Of a stretch of 64,000 nt of DNA, positions 1 to 9,177 are shown in pieces. This DNA is from Mycolicibacterium senegalense (lineage in GTDB: Bacteria > Actinomycetota > Actinomycetes > Mycobacteriales > Mycobacteriaceae). Every line of letters starts with the position of its first letter. The first letter of the stretch is position 1. The notes under the pieces are model-generated. The model saw only the letters and a program-made list of their open reading frames with translations, did not search any database and was not told where the DNA came from. The DNA lies in the NCBI RefSeq assembly GCF_019645875.1, contig NZ_CP081000.1, positions 3,844,001 through 3,908,000 of the forward strand. Reading direction: 5' to 3'. Position numbers and translations under genes: made by a program.

Positions 1-3000
1 CCTTCGCCGCCCGGGAACAGCGTGGAAAACACCTGCTCGAATTCGCGCTCCACATCGACGTAGGCCTCGGTGAACACCTGCAGGATGCGCGTATCGACAT
101 CAGCGATGACATCGAGCAGATCGGTGCGCGCGGCCTTGACGTCTTCGAGTTGGGTCGACAGGAAGTTGTAGCGCTCTTCCAGCGCCGCAAACTCTTCCAG
201 CGCAAGAGGATTCACCCGGCCGAGCTCGGAGAGCTCACGTTCGGCCTTCTTGGCCCGACGCTCCTGGGTCGGCCGGTCGAACGGCATCGGGGCAGGCGCC
301 ATCACCTGTTCGCCGCGCTCACGCGCCTGCTCGTACTCGGCCATCTCCAGGTCGCTCGGCGGCAACGCGACCTGGGGCCCGTACTCGGCGATCAGGTCGG
401 CTGCGGGCATCCCGAACTGTTCGAGCACCTGCGCTTCCAGTTGTTCTATCCGAAGCGCCGCTTGGGCTTTGGCCATCTCGTCACGGTGCAGGGAGTCGGT
501 GAGCGCGGTGATCCGCGCGTTGAGCTCGGTGACCGTCTCGCGCACCTGCGACAGGGCGGTGGCACGCATCTGACGTTCGGTGGCCAGCTCGTCGCGCATC
601 CGCGAAGCCACCGACACCACAGCGCTCAAGCGCTGGGCAACCACGCGTCCGGACTCCGAGACCGCAGCCGCCACCCGCGCCGCGTGTTCGCGCGCTTCCC
701 GGGCCCGTTGCGCCCGCACCCGAGCCTCGCGCTCGGCAGCAGCGGCCCGACGCAGCGAATCGGCCCGCCCGCGAACCGCATTCGCGCGCTCCTCGGCGGT
801 ACGCACCGCCAGCCGGGCCTCCACCTCAACCGAGCGGGCTGCCTCGGCCGCGGCGACCGAGGCCTGCCGGTCCACCGGCTCGGCCTCGAACATCGGCAGC
901 TGTTCGGCGTTGTGCAGCCTCGACTCGAGTTCGGTGAGCTCCTCGACCGTCTTGGTGCGCCCCGCCTCGAGCTCGTCGCGTTGGCGGATCAGCCGCTGGT
1001 ACTCGTCATCGGCCCCGCGCGCATCTTGCCCAAGCCGGCCCAGTTGCTCGTAGATGGCCGAGATCGCGGCGTCGGACTCGTTGAGCGCGGCCATCGCCTC
1101 TTCGGCCGATTCCTGGCGGGCGGCCTGCTCGGTCAACGCCCCCGACAATGCCGCGGCCAGCTCACCGGTCTGCCTCTCGGCGATCTCCAGTTCCGCACGG
1201 GCCTTGTCGATCTCAGCGCTGATCTCGAGCGTGGACGGCTTGCGGTCGGACCCGCCGCTGATCCAGCCCGCGCCGACCAGGTCACCGTCCGCGGTCACCG
1301 CACGCAGGTCGGGTCGCCCCGATACCAGCTGCACCCCGGCTGCCAGGTCGCCCACCACCGCCACCCCGGCGAGCATCGCGGTGATCGCCGGACGCAACCG
1401 GTCCGGTACGGACACCACGTCATTGGCCCAGATCGCTCCGTCGGGAAGTACCCCTGACGGTGCCGATCCGTTGCCTTTCCAGTCCCCCAGCAGCAGGGCC
1501 GCCCGGCCACCGTCGGACTCCTTGAGCGCAGCCACAGCGGCCGCGGCCACCCCGAAATCCTCGGCCGCCAGTGCGTCGGCGGCGGCACCCAACACCGTGG
1601 CCACCGCCACCTCATGCCCCGGCTGGACCTTCAGGTATTCGCCGATACTGCCGAAAAGACCTGCGCCACTGTGGTTCTTCTGCAGCCAGGCGGCACCGTC
1701 ACGCCGGTCCAGGCTGACCGAGAGCGCCTCGATGCGGGCTCGCAGAGATGCCACCTGCCGTTCGGCGGCACGCTCGGCGGCCTGCAACTCGGCAACCCGT
1801 TCGTCGGCGAGCCGCAGCGCTGCCACCGAACGGTCATGCTGCTCGTCCAGGCCCACCTCACCGGCGTCGAGTTCGCCGACGCGGCTCTGCACGGTCTCGA
1901 ATTCGGCTTTCGCCTGTTGGGCTTTGGCGGCGGCTTCCTCGATGTTGACCGACAGGCGCATCACCCCGTCGTCGATCGACTCGACGCGGGTGCGCATGGT
2001 GTCGACCTGCCCGGCCAACCGCGCCAGACCTTCACGCCGATCGGCCTCGGCGCGCGCGGCCGCCAGATGCGCCCGCTCGGCCTCGGCGGCGAGTTGCTCA
2101 CGCTCGGCCAGCTCGGCACGGGCGGTCTCCAAGACGATGCGCGATTCCTCGAGCTCACCGAGCAGCTCCATTTCGAGCTCGGCAACCTCGTCGGCCTCGG
2201 CTTCCAGCGCTTCGGGGTCCTGCCCGGTGGACACCTCGGTCTCGGCCTCGAACAACTGGGCCCGGTCGGTCGCGATGCGCACGGTCGCGCTCAGCCGTTC
2301 GGCCAGGGCCGAGGCTCGGAACCAGGTCTGCTGGGCCGCTTCGGCGCGACGGGTCAGTTCGGCGACGGCGGCCTCGTGCGCCTGCAGCTCGACGGTTGCG
2401 GCTTCCAACCGGACGGTCGCCTCGTCGTGCTCGCGACGCAGCGTGGTCTCGGCCTGGTTGGTGTTGTGGAACTCGACCTGGCGCCGCACCAGATCATCGG
2501 CGGCCAGCCGCAGCCGGGCATCGCGAAGATCTGCCTGGATCGTCGCCGCGCGACGCGCCATCTCGGCCTGACGGCCCAACGGCTTGAGCTGGCGGCGCAA
2601 CTCGGTGGTCAGATCGGTCAGGCGCGCCAGGTTCGCCGCCATCGAGTCGAGCTTGCGGACCGCCTTTTCCTTGCGTTTGCGGTGTTTGAGAACCCCGGCG
2701 GCCTCCTCGATGAAGGCGCGGCGGTCCTCGGGACGCGACTCCAGGATCTCGGCGAGCTTGCCCTGGCCGACGATGACGTGCATCTCGCGGCCGATACCGG
2801 AGTCGCTGAGCAGCTCCTGGACATCCATCAGCCGGCAGCTGCTGCCGTTGATCTCGTATTCACCTGCGCCGTCACGGAACACGCGGCGGGTGATCGACAC
2901 CTCGGAGTACTCGATGGGCAGCGCGTTGTCGGAGTTGTCGATGGTCAGCGTCACCTCGGCGCGGCCCAGCGGTGCCCGCGAGGACGTGCCGGCGAAGATG

Positions 3001-3191
3001 ACGTCTTCCATCTTGCCGCCACGCAGGGTCTTGGCACCCTGCTCGCCCATCACCCAGGTCAGGGCGTCGACAACGTTCGACTTGCCCGACCCGTTCGGGC
3101 CGACGACGCAGGTGATGCCGGGTTCGAAGCGCAGAGTCGTCGGCGAAGCGAAGGACTTGAAGCCCTTCAGCGTCAGACTCTTGAGGTGCAC
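1..3191 (-). CDS. smc: Chromosome segregation ATPase SMC (3' end outside window)
   Basis: SMC is the ring-forming ATPase that compacts and segregates the chromosome together with ScpA/ScpB. The GTG start at 3189-3191 gives VHLKSLTLKGFKSF, the standard SMC beginning, and a Walker A GPNGSGKS at residues 31-38. The middle of the reading frame is rich in Glu, Ala, Leu and Arg, as expected for the coiled-coil arms. The last visible codons encode LFPGGEG, a motif that lies shortly before the C-terminal signature and Walker B motifs, so roughly 1063 codons are present and the C-terminal ATPase half is cut off by the window edge. It lies 26 bp downstream of acyP on the same strand, as in other mycobacteria. 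The ribosome binding site is weak. Confidence 0.97.
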   Translation of the reverse strand, partial: MHLKSLTLKGFKSFASPTTLRFEPGITCVVGPNGSGKSNVVDALTWVMGEQGAKTLRGGKMEDVIFAGTSSRAPLGRAEVTLTIDNSDNALPIEYSEVSITRRVFRDGAGEYEINGSSCRLMDVQELLSDSGIGREMHVIVGQGKLAEILESRPEDRRAFIEEAAGVLKHRKRKEKAVRKLDSMAANLARLTDLTTELRRQLKPLGRQAEMARRAATIQADLRDARLRLAADDLVRRQVEFHNTNQAETTLRREHDEATVRLEAATVELQAHEAAVAELTRRAEAAQQTWFRASALAERLSATVRIATDRAQLFEAETEVSTGQDPEALEAEADEVAELEMELLGELEESRIVLETARAELAEREQLAAEAERAHLAAARAEADRREGLARLAGQVDTMRTRVESIDDGVMRLSVNIEEAAAKAQQAKAEFETVQSRVGELDAGEVGLDEQHDRSVAALRLADERVAELQAAERAAERQVASLRARIEALSVSLDRRDGAAWLQKNHSGAGLFGSIGEYLKVQPGHEVAVATVLGAAADALAAEDFGVAAAAVAALKESDGGRAALLLGDWKGNGSAPSGVLPDGAIWANDVVSVPDRLRPAITAMLAGVAVVGDLAAGVQLVSGRPDLRAVTADGDLVGAGWISGGSDRKPSTLEISAEIDKARAELEIAERQTGELAAALSGALTEQAARQESAEEAMAALNESDAAISAIYEQLGRLGQDARGADDEYQRLIRQRDELEAGRTKTVEELTELESRLHNAEQLPMFEAEPVDRQASVAAAEAARSVEVEARLAVRTAEERANAVRGRADSLRRAAAAEREARVRAQRAREAREHAARVAAAVSESGRVVAQRLSAVVSVASRMRDELATERQMRATALSQVRETVTELNARITALTDSLHRDEMAKAQAALRIEQLEAQVLEQFGMPAADLIAEYGPQVALPPSDLEMAEYEQARERGEQVMAPAPMPFDRPTQERRAKKAERELSELGRVNPLALEEFAALEERYNFLSTQLEDVKAARTDLLDVIADVDTRILQVFTEAYVDVEREFEQVFSTLFPGGE

Positions 3192-3217
3192 GGCGATTTA
3201 CCCTACCGCCGAGTCGG

Positions 3218-3526
3218 CTACCGTTCGCGAAACCCCGTCATCGTGGCGTCGGCGTCGGTCCAATCTGCGACGACGTGATCCACCGACCCCGGCGTCTGCC
3301 CGCTGCGCAGCAGCTCAAGCAATCGCTGACATTTCTCGCGCGGCCCCTGGGCGATCACGTGCACGCGGCCGTCGGGCCGATTCGAAGCAAACCCGGTCAG
3401 GCCCAGCTCCAGCGCCCGCGACCGGGTCCACCACCGGAATCCCACGCCCTGCACATGACCGTGCACCCAGGCGCTCAGGCGCACCTCGGTATCGGGTCCG
3501 TTCGCGGGGAGTTCCGGTCCGGTCAT
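3218..3526 (-). CDS. acyP: Acylphosphatase
   Basis: Small cytosolic enzyme that hydrolyses carboxyl-phosphate bonds of acyl phosphates. The 102-residue protein has the family signature HGHVQGVGFRWW, with the phosphate-binding Arg at about residue 31 and the catalytic Asn at about residue 49 (in GFASNRPDG). Compared with the usual ~92-residue enzyme it has a short N-terminal extension. Its ATG overlaps the stop of the upstream OsmC-like gene by 4 bp, so the two are probably translationally coupled, and smc follows. The physiological substrate cannot be read from the sequence. Confidence 0.93.
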   Translation of the reverse strand: MTGPELPANGPDTEVRLSAWVHGHVQGVGFRWWTRSRALELGLTGFASNRPDGRVHVIAQGPREKCQRLLELLRSGQTPGSVDHVVADWTDADATMTGFRER

Positions 3527-3930
3527 CGAGTGGTGACTTCGAACTTCACCTCAGTGCCCGATTTGAGGGTACGGCCGACCGTGCAGACCTGGTCGATCGC
3601 TCGCTCGACCACCGTCAGCAAGCGGGCCACCTCGGTTTCGGAGAGGTTCGACAAGTCGATCTCGAGTTTCTCCTCCAGCAGCGGGTAACGCTCCTGCTCA
3701 CGATCCGGCGGCCCGGACACCCGGATGGTCGCCGGATAATCGTCGCCCAGGCGGCGGCGCAGCGGCTGGTCGCTGGACATGCCGCTGCATGCCGCCAGGG
3801 CGATCTTCAGCAATTCCCCCGGGGTGAACACGCCCTCGACATCCTCGCTGCCGATGAGTACCTCTGCACCGCGTGAACTACGCCCGACATACCTGCGTAC
3901 ACCGGTGCGGTCAACCCAAAGTTCGGTCAT
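3523..3930 (-). CDS. OsmC/Ohr-family protein
   Basis: A 135-residue OsmC-fold protein. Members reduce organic or lipid hydroperoxides with a redox-active cysteine pair. Both cysteines expected of the family are present: Cys48 in ALAACSGM and Cys116 near the C-terminus in QVCTVGRTL. It is first in a row with acyP (4-bp overlap) and smc. The family assignment is good. Whether it is a true peroxidase, and which thiol reduces it, cannot be judged here. Confidence 0.85.
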   Translation of the reverse strand: MTELWVDRTGVRRYVGRSSRGAEVLIGSEDVEGVFTPGELLKIALAACSGMSSDQPLRRRLGDDYPATIRVSGPPDREQERYPLLEEKLEIDLSNLSETEVARLLTVVERAIDQVCTVGRTLKSGTEVKFEVTTR

Positions 3931-4069
3931 GCGGTATTTCTACACGTCCCCGGGCAGGGTTATTCCGCCGGTGACGACCGCCGACTCACCTCGATGCTCA
4001 CGCTTCAACACGACGGCGGAGCACACGGCGACGATAGACTCGACGGACCGACTTTCGCCGAGGAGCACC

Positions 4070-4891
4070 GTGACCTATCCGCCGAGCAATCCGCCCACCC
4101 CGCCGTCGGGTTCTCCTGACCCGTGGCAGCAGCCGTACCAGCAGGGCGGGCCTCAGGGATATCCGAACACCGGTGGCAATCCTGCGCAGCCCTTCGGGGC
4201 GCCCCAGCAGCCGCAACAGCCGTACGGCTCACCTTTCGGGGGACCTCAGCCGTCGCAGCAGTCGCAACCGCCGTTCGGGGGGCCACAACAGCCCTTCGGC
4301 GCACCGCAACAGCCTCAAGGCCCCTTCGGCGCACCGTATGGAGCCGCCCAGCAACCGTACGGAGCTCCCTATGGGGCTCAGCCCTACGGGCAGCAGCCGT
4401 ACGGCTACCCCACTCCGCAGCCGCCCAAAGGTGGCAACGGCAAGTGGATCGCGATCGCCGCTGCGGTACTCGCGGTGGTGGTAGTGGTCGGTGCGGTCCT
4501 CATCTTCGCGTTGGGCGGCGATTCGAAATCGAGCAGCCGCACCAGCGCGGGATCATCGTCGTCGAGCGAGACTTCCGAAGAACAGGAGGTCCGCGAATTC
4601 CTCGAGACGGTGATGGCGGACAAGGGCGACTTCAAGGACGCCCTGCCCTACTTCTGCCAGGCAGACCAGGACCTGTTCGAAAAGGTCGGCGGTTTGGACG
4701 CCATCGACATTCCCCACGACAACACCAGCGCTGACGAGACCGCACAGATCGACAAGATCACGGTGAACGGCGACAAGGCGACGGTGGATCTGTCTACCAG
4801 CAGAGGCGCAGCCAAGTTCTACCTGCGCAAGGAGGACGGATCGTGGAAGATCTGCATGACCGACTCGCCGGGCATGCCCAGCATGCCGTGA
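4070..4891 (+). CDS. Pro/Gln/Gly-rich single-pass membrane protein with DUF4878-like C-terminal domain
   Basis: About 273 residues. The N-terminal ~118 residues form a low-complexity proline, glutamine, glycine and tyrosine tract (QQPYG and PFGAPQQP repeats). One hydrophobic helix follows (WIAIAAAVLAVVVVVGAVLIF), then a Ser-rich linker and a ~110-residue extracytoplasmic domain that looks like the DUF4878/lumazine-binding fold common in actinobacteria. The GTG start at 4070 is chosen because AGGAG sits at 4061-4065 with correct spacing; the open frame continues upstream without an SD. It stands alone on the plus strand, convergent with mutM. The function is unknown; such proteins are usually envelope-associated. 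Confidence 0.8.
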   Translation: MTYPPSNPPTPPSGSPDPWQQPYQQGGPQGYPNTGGNPAQPFGAPQQPQQPYGSPFGGPQPSQQSQPPFGGPQQPFGAPQQPQGPFGAPYGAAQQPYGAPYGAQPYGQQPYGYPTPQPPKGGNGKWIAIAAAVLAVVVVVGAVLIFALGGDSKSSSRTSAGSSSSSETSEEQEVREFLETVMADKGDFKDALPYFCQADQDLFEKVGGLDAIDIPHDNTSADETAQIDKITVNGDKATVDLSTSRGAAKFYLRKEDGSWKICMTDSPGMPSMP

Positions 4892-4913
4892 GCGGCGGCA
4901 TGCAGCCGAGATA

Positions 4914-5777
4914 TCAGCCCCGGGGACGGGGCTGACATTTCGGGCAGTAGAACGACGACCGGTTCATGAACTTGTCGCGGCGCATCACCGCACCGCACCG
5001 TCGGCACGGCTGACCTTCGCGACCGTAGGCATCCAAAGAGCGTTCGAAGTAACCGGATTCACCGTTGACGTTGACATACAGCGAATCGAACGACGTCCCG
5101 CCCTGGCTCAGTGCATCGGTCATCACCTCTGCTGCGGCGTCGAGCAACTCGGCCAGCCTGCGGCGTGGTAGCAGTGCAGCGGTTCTGGCGCCGTTGATCT
5201 TGGTCCGCCACAGCGCCTCATCGGCGTAGATGTTGCCGATACCGGACACCACGGTCTGATCGAGTAGCTGGCGTTTGATCTCCGAGTGCTTACGCCGCAA
5301 CACGTTGACCACGTGTTCGCGGTCGAACAGCGGGTCGAGCGGATCGCGGGCGACGTGCGCCACCGGTTGCGGCACCGCGGTGCCGTCGACCGTCACCAAC
5401 TCGGCCAGTTGCCAGCCTCCGAACGTACGTTGGTCGACGAAGCTCAAGGCCGTACCGTCGTCGAGCAGCGCCGCGATCCGAAGGTGCCGATCGTCGCGGA
5501 TCGGACCCAGCAGCATCTGACCGCTCATCCCCAGGTGCACCACCAAGGCGTCGGTCTCGTCGCCCTCGTCCTCCCCCAGCGTCAACCACAGGTATTTGCC
5601 GCGGCGACCGGTTCCGGTGATGCGGGCGCCGAGCAACCGGGCAGTCAGGTCAGCGGGGCCGGCCTCATGACGGCGTACGGCACGGGGATGATGCACCCGT
5701 ACCGCCGAAATTGATTTGCCCGCAACATGTTCCTGCAAGCCGCGGCGGACTACCTCTACCTCGGGCAGCTCTGGCAT
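4914..5777 (-). CDS. mutM: Formamidopyrimidine-DNA glycosylase
   Basis: Base-excision repair enzyme (Fpg) that removes 8-oxoguanine and formamidopyrimidines and cleaves the abasic site. The 287-residue protein begins MPELPEVE, which supplies the N-terminal catalytic Pro and Glu after Met removal. It ends with a four-cysteine zinc finger (CRRC followed by CPKC) that includes the DNA-binding MNRSSFYC segment. It follows rnc by 6 bp, so the DUF177–rnc–mutM set is one operon, the usual mycobacterial arrangement. Confidence 0.97.
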   Translation of the reverse strand: MPELPEVEVVRRGLQEHVAGKSISAVRVHHPRAVRRHEAGPADLTARLLGARITGTGRRGKYLWLTLGEDEGDETDALVVHLGMSGQMLLGPIRDDRHLRIAALLDDGTALSFVDQRTFGGWQLAELVTVDGTAVPQPVAHVARDPLDPLFDREHVVNVLRRKHSEIKRQLLDQTVVSGIGNIYADEALWRTKINGARTAALLPRRRLAELLDAAAEVMTDALSQGGTSFDSLYVNVNGESGYFERSLDAYGREGQPCRRCGAVMRRDKFMNRSSFYCPKCQPRPRG

Positions 5778-5783
5778 CGGTGC

Positions 5784-6472
<689 letters not shown>

Positions 6473-6476
<4 letters not shown>

Positions 6477-7090
6477 TTGTCGCCCCCGGGGCGCTCTTCG
6501 TCGGGCAGCATCGCGGCAAGCTTCGCCCAGCGGGGATCGATCTTGTCGTGGTGATGTCCCGGCTCGGCGGTGGCCAGCGCAACTCCGCAGTCGGGGCACA
6601 AGCCTGGGCAGTCCGGACGGCACAACGGAGAGAACGGCAATGCCAGCCCGACAGCATCGATGATCGGCTGTTCCAGGTCGACGGTGTCGGCTTGACCGGA
6701 GCCACCGACCCGCCCCATTTCGTCGGCCTCGGTCGTCTCGTCGGTGGTGCTGTCGGGATACGCGTATAGCTCGGTCAGCTCGATCTGGACGTCGCCGGTG
6801 AGCTCGGTCAGGCAGCGCGCGCATTCACCGACGGTGGGTGCCGATACCGTTCCGCTGACCAGCACACCCTCCGAAACCGACTGCAACTGCAGGTCGAGTT
6901 CGAGTGGCGCCCCTTTCTCGATGGCGACCAACTCGACACCGATGCGTACCGGGCTGGGCACAGTCTCCTGGTACGGCAGGAAGGAACCCGGTCGCCGGCC
7001 CAGTCGGGAGACATCGATGACCAGCGGTGACCGGGAACCGGTGCGCTTTTCAGGCCCCTCCCGACCGGACGATTTCGCGTGCGTCGCCAT
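6473..7090 (-). CDS. DUF177/YceD-family protein
   Basis: A 205-residue DUF177 (YceD) protein, a family tied in bacteria and plastids to 23S rRNA accumulation and usually found next to ribosomal or rnc genes. Visible features are a CARCLTEL segment near residue 90, an acidic middle, and a C-terminal cysteine cluster (CRPDCPGLCPDCG) that probably binds zinc. It heads the DUF177–rnc–mutM operon and overlaps rnc by 4 bp. Its role in rRNA maturation is inferred from the family and the neighbour. Confidence 0.88.
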
Positions 7091-7154
7091 GCATCGATCC
7101 TACGGCGGCGTCAGACCGCACCATGACGCAGTGCGTGCCGGCCCGGCGGCGTCG

Positions 7155-7892
7155 TCAGCGGGTGGCGTAGTCGTGTGTGCCCGCAGTCGTGCGCAGCTGG
7201 TGACGTCCCCGGCCGACGGAACGCAACGTGCCGTTGAGGAAGTCCTCGAACTCCGCCAGTTTGCTGTCGACGTAGATGTCGCATTCGCCGCGCAGCCGGT
7301 CGGCTTCGGCGTGCGCCGCGTCGATGAGACGGGTGGCCTCGGCCGTCGCCGTCGAGACGATCTCGGTCTGCGACACGAGGCGCTGCTGCTCCTTGATGCC
7401 CTCTTGCACGGCCTTCTCGTAAGACAGGTTGCCGTTCTCGATCAGGCGGTCGGCCTCAGCCTTGGCCCGGCCCGTGGTCGCGTCGTACTCGCGCTTCGCC
7501 ACGGCCGCCTGCCGCGCAGCCTCTTCGCGCGCCTCGCCGACCATGCGCTCACTGTGCTGGCGAGCCTCGGCGACCATCCGGTCCGCCTGGGCCTTGGCAT
7601 CGGCCAGCAGCCGGTCGGCCTCACTCCTGGCGTGGTTGAGCATGCCGTCCGCATCGGCGTTGACCTTCGCCATCACCGACTCCGAATGCTCCTTGGCCTC
7701 ACGCAACAGCGAGTCACGCGCATCGAGCACGTCCTGCGCATCGTCGAGTTCGCCCGGGATGGCGTCTTTGATGTCATCGATCAGCTCGAGGACATCGCCG
7801 CGCGGAACCACGCAACCGGCGGTCATCGGCACACCGCGCGCTTCTTCGACGATCGCGCCGAGCTCGTCGAGCGCTTCAAAAACTCGGTACAC
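7155..7892 (-). CDS. sepIVA: Septum-associated DivIVA-like coiled-coil protein SepIVA
   Basis: Mycobacterial cytoplasmic septation/elongation factor. The 245-residue protein starts at GTG 7890-7892 (VYRVFEALDEL), preceded by GGAGGG seven bases upstream; the open frame extends further but without support. A conserved N-terminal segment (VPRGDVLELIDDIKDAIPGELDDAQ) leads into ~130 residues of Ala/Glu/Lys/Arg-rich coiled coil. The C-terminus is the basic motif RGRHQLRTTAGTHDYATR. It sits between the DUF177 operon and the hemerythrin gene. Confidence 0.93.
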   Translation of the reverse strand: MYRVFEALDELGAIVEEARGVPMTAGCVVPRGDVLELIDDIKDAIPGELDDAQDVLDARDSLLREAKEHSESVMAKVNADADGMLNHARSEADRLLADAKAQADRMVAEARQHSERMVGEAREEAARQAAVAKREYDATTGRAKAEADRLIENGNLSYEKAVQEGIKEQQRLVSQTEIVSTATAEATRLIDAAHAEADRLRGECDIYVDSKLAEFEDFLNGTLRSVGRGRHQLRTTAGTHDYATR

Positions 7893-8010
7893 GGCAAAAC
7901 CCTCCAGGTCGTCGTTGTCAGTGACTAGTGTGCCTGGTGTTACGCCTGTGACTTGGGAGCACAATCGGTGTGTCGCCCGGGGCAGTCCTGAACCCGCCGA
8001 TACGGCAAAG

Positions 8011-8577
8011 TCATCGCATCGCCGCGGCAATCAGATCCCGTGCGCGGTCGAGCATCGAGGCGAACGGTCCTACGGCGAAATTGAGCCCGGCCGACTCCAC
8101 CCCGGGATGCGGACGGGTAGGAGCGATCGCCTCGGCCGCCTGCACAGCCTTGACCAGCCGCTGGAGTTCATCAGCGTCGAGCTTTCGGTGCAGCTTGTTG
8201 AACTCTTCGTGTTCCTCGTGTTCGGCGTGGTCGACCACGGCGTCGCGGAACTTGGCGAGCTCGGTGAGGAATTCGGCGGAATCGAAGTCCATGCTCTCCA
8301 GCTTGGACAGCTGTTCCTTGGCGGCGTGCTCTTCGTGCAGGCGCGCGTCGACGATCTCGTCGCCGTCGGTCACCTCGCGGCGCACCCGCGGATGCACGAC
8401 CATCTCCTCGGCGGTCTCGTGCACCGCCAGCAGCTGCCGCAATTCGACGAAGGCCTTTTCGCGGGCCTCGACGGTGGAGGCCGAGAACACCTCCTCGAAC
8501 AAGTCTTTGATCAGGTTGTGCTGGTCCTTGAGGAACTTCACGACATCGTCGGTGGATTGAACGAATGTGTTGGGCAC
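8011..8577 (-). CDS. Hemerythrin-like HHE domain protein
   Basis: A 188-residue all-helical protein with the histidine and acidic ladder of hemerythrin-like di-iron proteins: DQHNLIKDLFEEV, HETAEEMVVHPRV, LHEEHAAKEQL and VDHAEHEEHEEF. Such proteins bind O2, NO or peroxide-derived species and act in oxidative or nitrosative stress; the ligand here is not known. The GTG start has GGAGGT six bases upstream. A SigF-type promoter lies 64-89 bp upstream of the start, overlapping the coaD stop codon. It occupies the place where M. tuberculosis has the PDIM/PGL lipid gene cluster. Confidence 0.9.
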   Translation of the reverse strand: MPNTFVQSTDDVVKFLKDQHNLIKDLFEEVFSASTVEAREKAFVELRQLLAVHETAEEMVVHPRVRREVTDGDEIVDARLHEEHAAKEQLSKLESMDFDSAEFLTELAKFRDAVVDHAEHEEHEEFNKLHRKLDADELQRLVKAVQAAEAIAPTRPHPGVESAGLNFAVGPFASMLDRARDLIAAAMR

Positions 8578-8640
8578 AGCGGAACCTCCGCGGATCGGGT
8601 TTCAGGTCGGGGCGCATGGGCTGAGCGCCACCCGATCCAG

Positions 8641-8666
8641 ATACCCGTCGGCGGGCTGGGCTAACC
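8641..8666 (-). promoter_or_regulatory. SigF-type promoter for the hemerythrin gene
   Basis: On the minus strand GGTTA (8662-8666) is followed by a 15-base spacer and GGGTAT (8641-8646). This fits the mycobacterial SigF pattern GGTTT–N15-17–GGGTAT with one mismatch in the -35 element. The -35 part overlaps the coaD stop codon. The 5' untranslated region would be roughly 55-60 nt. Confidence 0.6.
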
Positions 8667-9137
8667 GCCGAGTTTCTCCTGCAGCCGACGATTGACCGGC
8701 TCCGGGAGCAACGCCGAAACGTCACCGCCCAGGGAGGCGACCTCCTTGGCCAACGAGGACGACACGAACGAGTACTGCGGCGTGGTGGCCACGAAGAACG
8801 TGTCGACGCCTGCGACATGTTTGTTCATCTGAGCCATCTGCAGCTCGTACTCGAAATCGGTGCCGGTGCGCAGCCCCTTGACGATCGCGGTCAGTCCCCT
8901 GGCCTTGACGAAGTCGACCACCAGGCCCTGCCCGGACTCGACCCGCAGATTCGGCAGGTGTGTCGTCGACTCTTCGATCATCGCCATCCGCTCGTCGAGA
9001 TCGAACATCCCTTTCTTGTTGGGGTTCACCAGAACCGCCACCACGACCTCGTCGAACTGTGCGGCCGCACGCTCGAAGATGTCGACATGGCCAAGGGTTA
9101 CCGGGTCGAAGGAGCCGGGGCATACCGCGCCACTCAT
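8661..9137 (-). CDS. coaD: Phosphopantetheine adenylyltransferase
   Basis: Penultimate step of coenzyme A synthesis: 4'-phosphopantetheine plus ATP gives dephospho-CoA. The 158-residue protein begins MSGAVCPGSFDPVTLGH and carries the nucleotidyltransferase TxGH motif at residues 14-17. The SFVSSSLAKEV segment near residue 125 is the family's ISSTxxR-like site. A longer frame reaches 9161, but the conserved N-terminus starts at ATG 9135-9137. It is preceded by rsmD on the same strand. Confidence 0.96.
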   Translation of the reverse strand: MSGAVCPGSFDPVTLGHVDIFERAAAQFDEVVVAVLVNPNKKGMFDLDERMAMIEESTTHLPNLRVESGQGLVVDFVKARGLTAIVKGLRTGTDFEYELQMAQMNKHVAGVDTFFVATTPQYSFVSSSLAKEVASLGGDVSALLPEPVNRRLQEKLGG

Positions 9138-9177
9138 GGGTGACGACGCTACAGGCCCCACCCCCGCGGCCGAGCCG

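Noticed and set aside
1614..3278. Long plus-strand frames antisense to smc (also 1054-2571 and 150-1457)
   Set aside because: The minus strand encodes an unmistakable SMC N-terminus and coiled coil; the plus frames have Arg/Gly/Leu-biased shadow composition and no start signals.
4916..4933. AGCCCC/GGGGCT hairpin as a terminator between the membrane protein gene and mutM
   Set aside because: It lies within the last codons of mutM and has no U-tract; the signal is too weak to annotate.
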